A stretch of 64,000 bases of DNA from Kineothrix alysoides (GTDB lineage Bacteria; Bacillota; Clostridia; Lachnospirales; Lachnospiraceae): assembly GCF_000732725.1 (NCBI RefSeq), contig NZ_JPNB01000002.1, positions 1,674,001 through 1,738,000 of the forward strand. Direction: 5' to 3'. Within the stretch, counting starts at the first letter, position 1; each line of letters starts with the position of its first letter. The position numbers and the translations under genes are program-made. Below are positions 62,348 through 64,000 of the stretch, in pieces. The notes below the pieces were generated by a model that was given only the letters and a program-made list of their open reading frames with translations, ran no database searches and was not told where the DNA came from.

Positions 62348-63553
62348 ATGGTCAATAAGATGGAAAAACCGGCAATTTGCGGCGGAACTCCCGTGCGCGA
62401 TACGAAAATATTTTATGGACATCAATATATCGATGAAGAAGATATTCAGGCGGTGGTGGATGTACTGAAAAGCGACTGTCTGACCTGCGGCCCTAAAATC
62501 GCTGAGCTGGAAGAGAAGCTGTGTGAAATAACAGGAGCCAAATATGCGGTTGTGTGCAGTAACGGCACGGCTGCTCTTCATATTGCCTGCATGGCAGCAG
62601 GGGTTACCCGGGGAGATGAGGTAATAACCACCCCGATTACGTTCGCAGCTTCCGCCAACTGTGTTCTTTATGTTGGCGCCAAACCAGTATTTGCGGATAT
62701 TAACGATAGGACCTATAATATTGACCCGTCATCGGTGAAGACACATATTACCGAGAAGACGAAAGCTGTAGTGGCAGTGGACTTTACCGGGCAATCTATT
62801 GAAGAAGACGAGCTCCTAGCCTTATGCAGGGAAAAGAAGCTAGTGCTGATAGAGGACGGCGCACACGTAATAGGCACAAAGTATAAAGGCAAGCCAAACG
62901 GTTCTATTGCGGATATGACTACTCTAAGCTTTCATCCGGTGAAAACGGTAACCAGCGGGGAAGGCGGAGCGGTACTGACGAATAACGAAGAATATTATCA
63001 AAAGCTTTTGCTTTACAGAGCCCACGGAATAACGAGAGATGCAAAGCAGATGGAGCATGAGCCGGATGGTCCATGGTACTATGAGCAGATCGATTTGGGT
63101 TATAATTACCGCATGACAGATATACAGGCAGCGCTTTTAATCAGTCAGCTCAATAAGCTTCCGGCCTTTTCGGGTCGGAGAAAAGAAATCGTTGCTCTTT
63201 ACGATGAAGCGTTTGCAAAGCTTCCGCAGATAGCCCTGCAGCAAGAGATTCCCGAGTCTGATACGACGAGGCATTTATATATTTTACGACTGATACCGGA
63301 ACGGCTCACTATAGACAGAAAGCAGTTTTTCGAGGCGCTTTCAGCGGAAAACATCATTTGTAACGTACATTATATTCCTACCTATTACTTTCCGTACTAT
63401 CAGAAGCTCGGGTATAAAAAGGGACTTTGTCCGAAAGCGGAGAAGTTATACGAGGAGATGATCAGCCTTCCTCTTTACTACGCGATGACGGATAAGGATG
63501 TGCAGGACGTTATCCGTGCAGTAACAAAAATCGCGCAGCATTATGCGAAATGA
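62348..63553 (+). CDS. pseC: UDP-4-amino-4,6-dideoxy-L-AltNAc aminotransferase PseC
   Basis: A 401-residue DegT/DnrJ/EryC1 aminotransferase. The PLP Lys lies in SFHPVKTVTSGEGG; other motifs are AVVCSNGTAALHIACMAAGV, EDGAHVIGTKYKG and YNYRMTDIQAALLISQL. Directly after pseB, it fits PseC, the second step toward pseudaminic acid. A different amino-sugar end product cannot be excluded without the following genes. Confidence 0.9.
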   Translation: MVNKMEKPAICGGTPVRDTKIFYGHQYIDEEDIQAVVDVLKSDCLTCGPKIAELEEKLCEITGAKYAVVCSNGTAALHIACMAAGVTRGDEVITTPITFAASANCVLYVGAKPVFADINDRTYNIDPSSVKTHITEKTKAVVAVDFTGQSIEEDELLALCREKKLVLIEDGAHVIGTKYKGKPNGSIADMTTLSFHPVKTVTSGEGGAVLTNNEEYYQKLLLYRAHGITRDAKQMEHEPDGPWYYEQIDLGYNYRMTDIQAALLISQLNKLPAFSGRRKEIVALYDEAFAKLPQIALQQEIPESDTTRHLYILRLIPERLTIDRKQFFEALSAENIICNVHYIPTYYFPYYQKLGYKKGLCPKAEKLYEEMISLPLYYAMTDKDVQDVIRAVTKIAQHYAK

Positions 63554-63572
63554 TGAAAAGGCGGTGCAGGAG

Positions 63573-64000
63573 ATGAAGCTGAGTATTATCATACCTGTTT
63601 ATAATATGGCGGCGGACGGAAAACTGGAATACTGCCTGAATTCCCTGGTGAATCAGACGATAAACGATTACGAGATTATAGCGGTGGACGATTGCTCCAC
63701 CGATAATTCTTTTGCCGTTTTAAAGGATTATGAGATCCGTTTTCCTGAAAAATTCAAAGCGGTACATTCCGAAGTGAATAAGCGTCAGGGCGGGGCAAAG
63801 AACATCGGCTTAAGACTGGCTCAGGGGGAGTGGATCGGATTCATCGACAGCGACGACTGGATCACTCCCGATATGTATGAACGTCTTTTGAAAAGAGCTG
63901 AGGAAACGGGTGCCGACTTGGTGGGCTGCGATTACAGCCTGACGGATGTACATTCCATGGAGGTCGGGCAGGTCGTGCATAACAACAAGGCGCAGCAAAG
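63573..64000 (+). CDS. GT2 family glycosyltransferase, N-terminal part (cut by window edge)
   Basis: Open from the ATG at 63573 to the window end, 142 codons. It starts MKLSIIIPVYNMAADGKLEY and shows IIAVDDCSTDNSF, KRQGGAKNIGLRLAQGEW and FIDSDDWITPDMYERLL, the GT2 nucleotide-binding and DxD blocks. AAAGGCGG lies eight bases upstream; an earlier in-frame ATG at 63543 overlaps pseC. It continues the pse gene run. Confidence 0.88.
   Translation, partial: MKLSIIIPVYNMAADGKLEYCLNSLVNQTINDYEIIAVDDCSTDNSFAVLKDYEIRFPEKFKAVHSEVNKRQGGAKNIGLRLAQGEWIGFIDSDDWITPDMYERLLKRAEETGADLVGCDYSLTDVHSMEVGQVVHNNKAQQ

Noticed and set aside
1-64000. CRISPR arrays, tRNA or rRNA genes, transposase or phage genes
   Set aside because: No regularly spaced direct repeats of CRISPR type, no tRNA cloverleaf-like sequence and no integrase or transposase motif was noticed; short structured RNAs could still be missed by eye.

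Overview
The window looks like a chromosomal segment of a motile, spore-forming member of the Lachnospiraceae (Clostridia, Firmicutes). The basis is AGGAGG-type ribosome sites throughout, a Spo0A-type effector domain, Csp-like subtilases, the mbl-flgF-flgG-flgJ and comF-yvyF gene orders known from Firmicutes, the cdaA-cdaR-glmM operon, and lineage-typical small proteins (YjfB, a 77-codon unknown). This is inference from gene content; no species is claimed.

Left part (1-10.1 kb, all minus strand): the K+-scavenging operon kdpFABCD (kdpD runs off the left edge, kdpE would lie outside), a ~420-bp spacer with the kdp promoter, a 5' leader, a 26-codon ORF and a hairpin, then two tandem subtilase-fold proteins of identical length that both carry Gly at the catalytic Ser position.

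Housekeeping part (10.3-41.2 kb, mostly plus strand): an acyl-ACP thioesterase and a CvfB-like S1 protein; a small conserved gene broken by one nonsense codon; a CPBP protease; a YjfB motility protein; a WecG/TagA glycosyltransferase; a division/peptidoglycan cluster (PucR/CdaR-like regulator, FtsE, FtsX, an M23 hydrolase, the CtpA protease); UvrB and UvrA; Mbl followed by three flagellar rod genes; RecD2; ComF and YvyF; two unidentified membrane proteins; the c-di-AMP/cell-wall operon cdaA-cdaR-glmM; HPr; LeuA; and a DUF3048 lipoprotein on the other strand.

Right part (41.6-64 kb): a long surface-polysaccharide region. It holds RfbD, a divergent-PAP2 membrane protein, an AraC regulator, a large membrane protein, GDP-fucose synthase, ManC, a stand-alone Spo0A C-terminal domain, then a long run of glycosyltransferases with an initiating sugar-phosphate transferase, a Wzz-like protein carrying a degenerate kinase-like tail, and an EpsG-type polymerase. 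After a GT-C-like membrane enzyme come PseB and PseC, the first steps of pseudaminic acid synthesis, and a glycosyltransferase cut by the right edge.

The most notable non-coding feature is a family of 133-bp elements with 12-bp terminal inverted repeats (three copies, two orientations, flanked by short direct repeats) plus a 27-bp solo end directly upstream of uvrA. A second structured repeat family occurs twice (near 38.1 and 41.5 kb), and the pseB leader carries diverged 16-bp tandem repeats next to a palindrome that covers its -10 box. No rRNA, tRNA, CRISPR array or transposase gene was seen.
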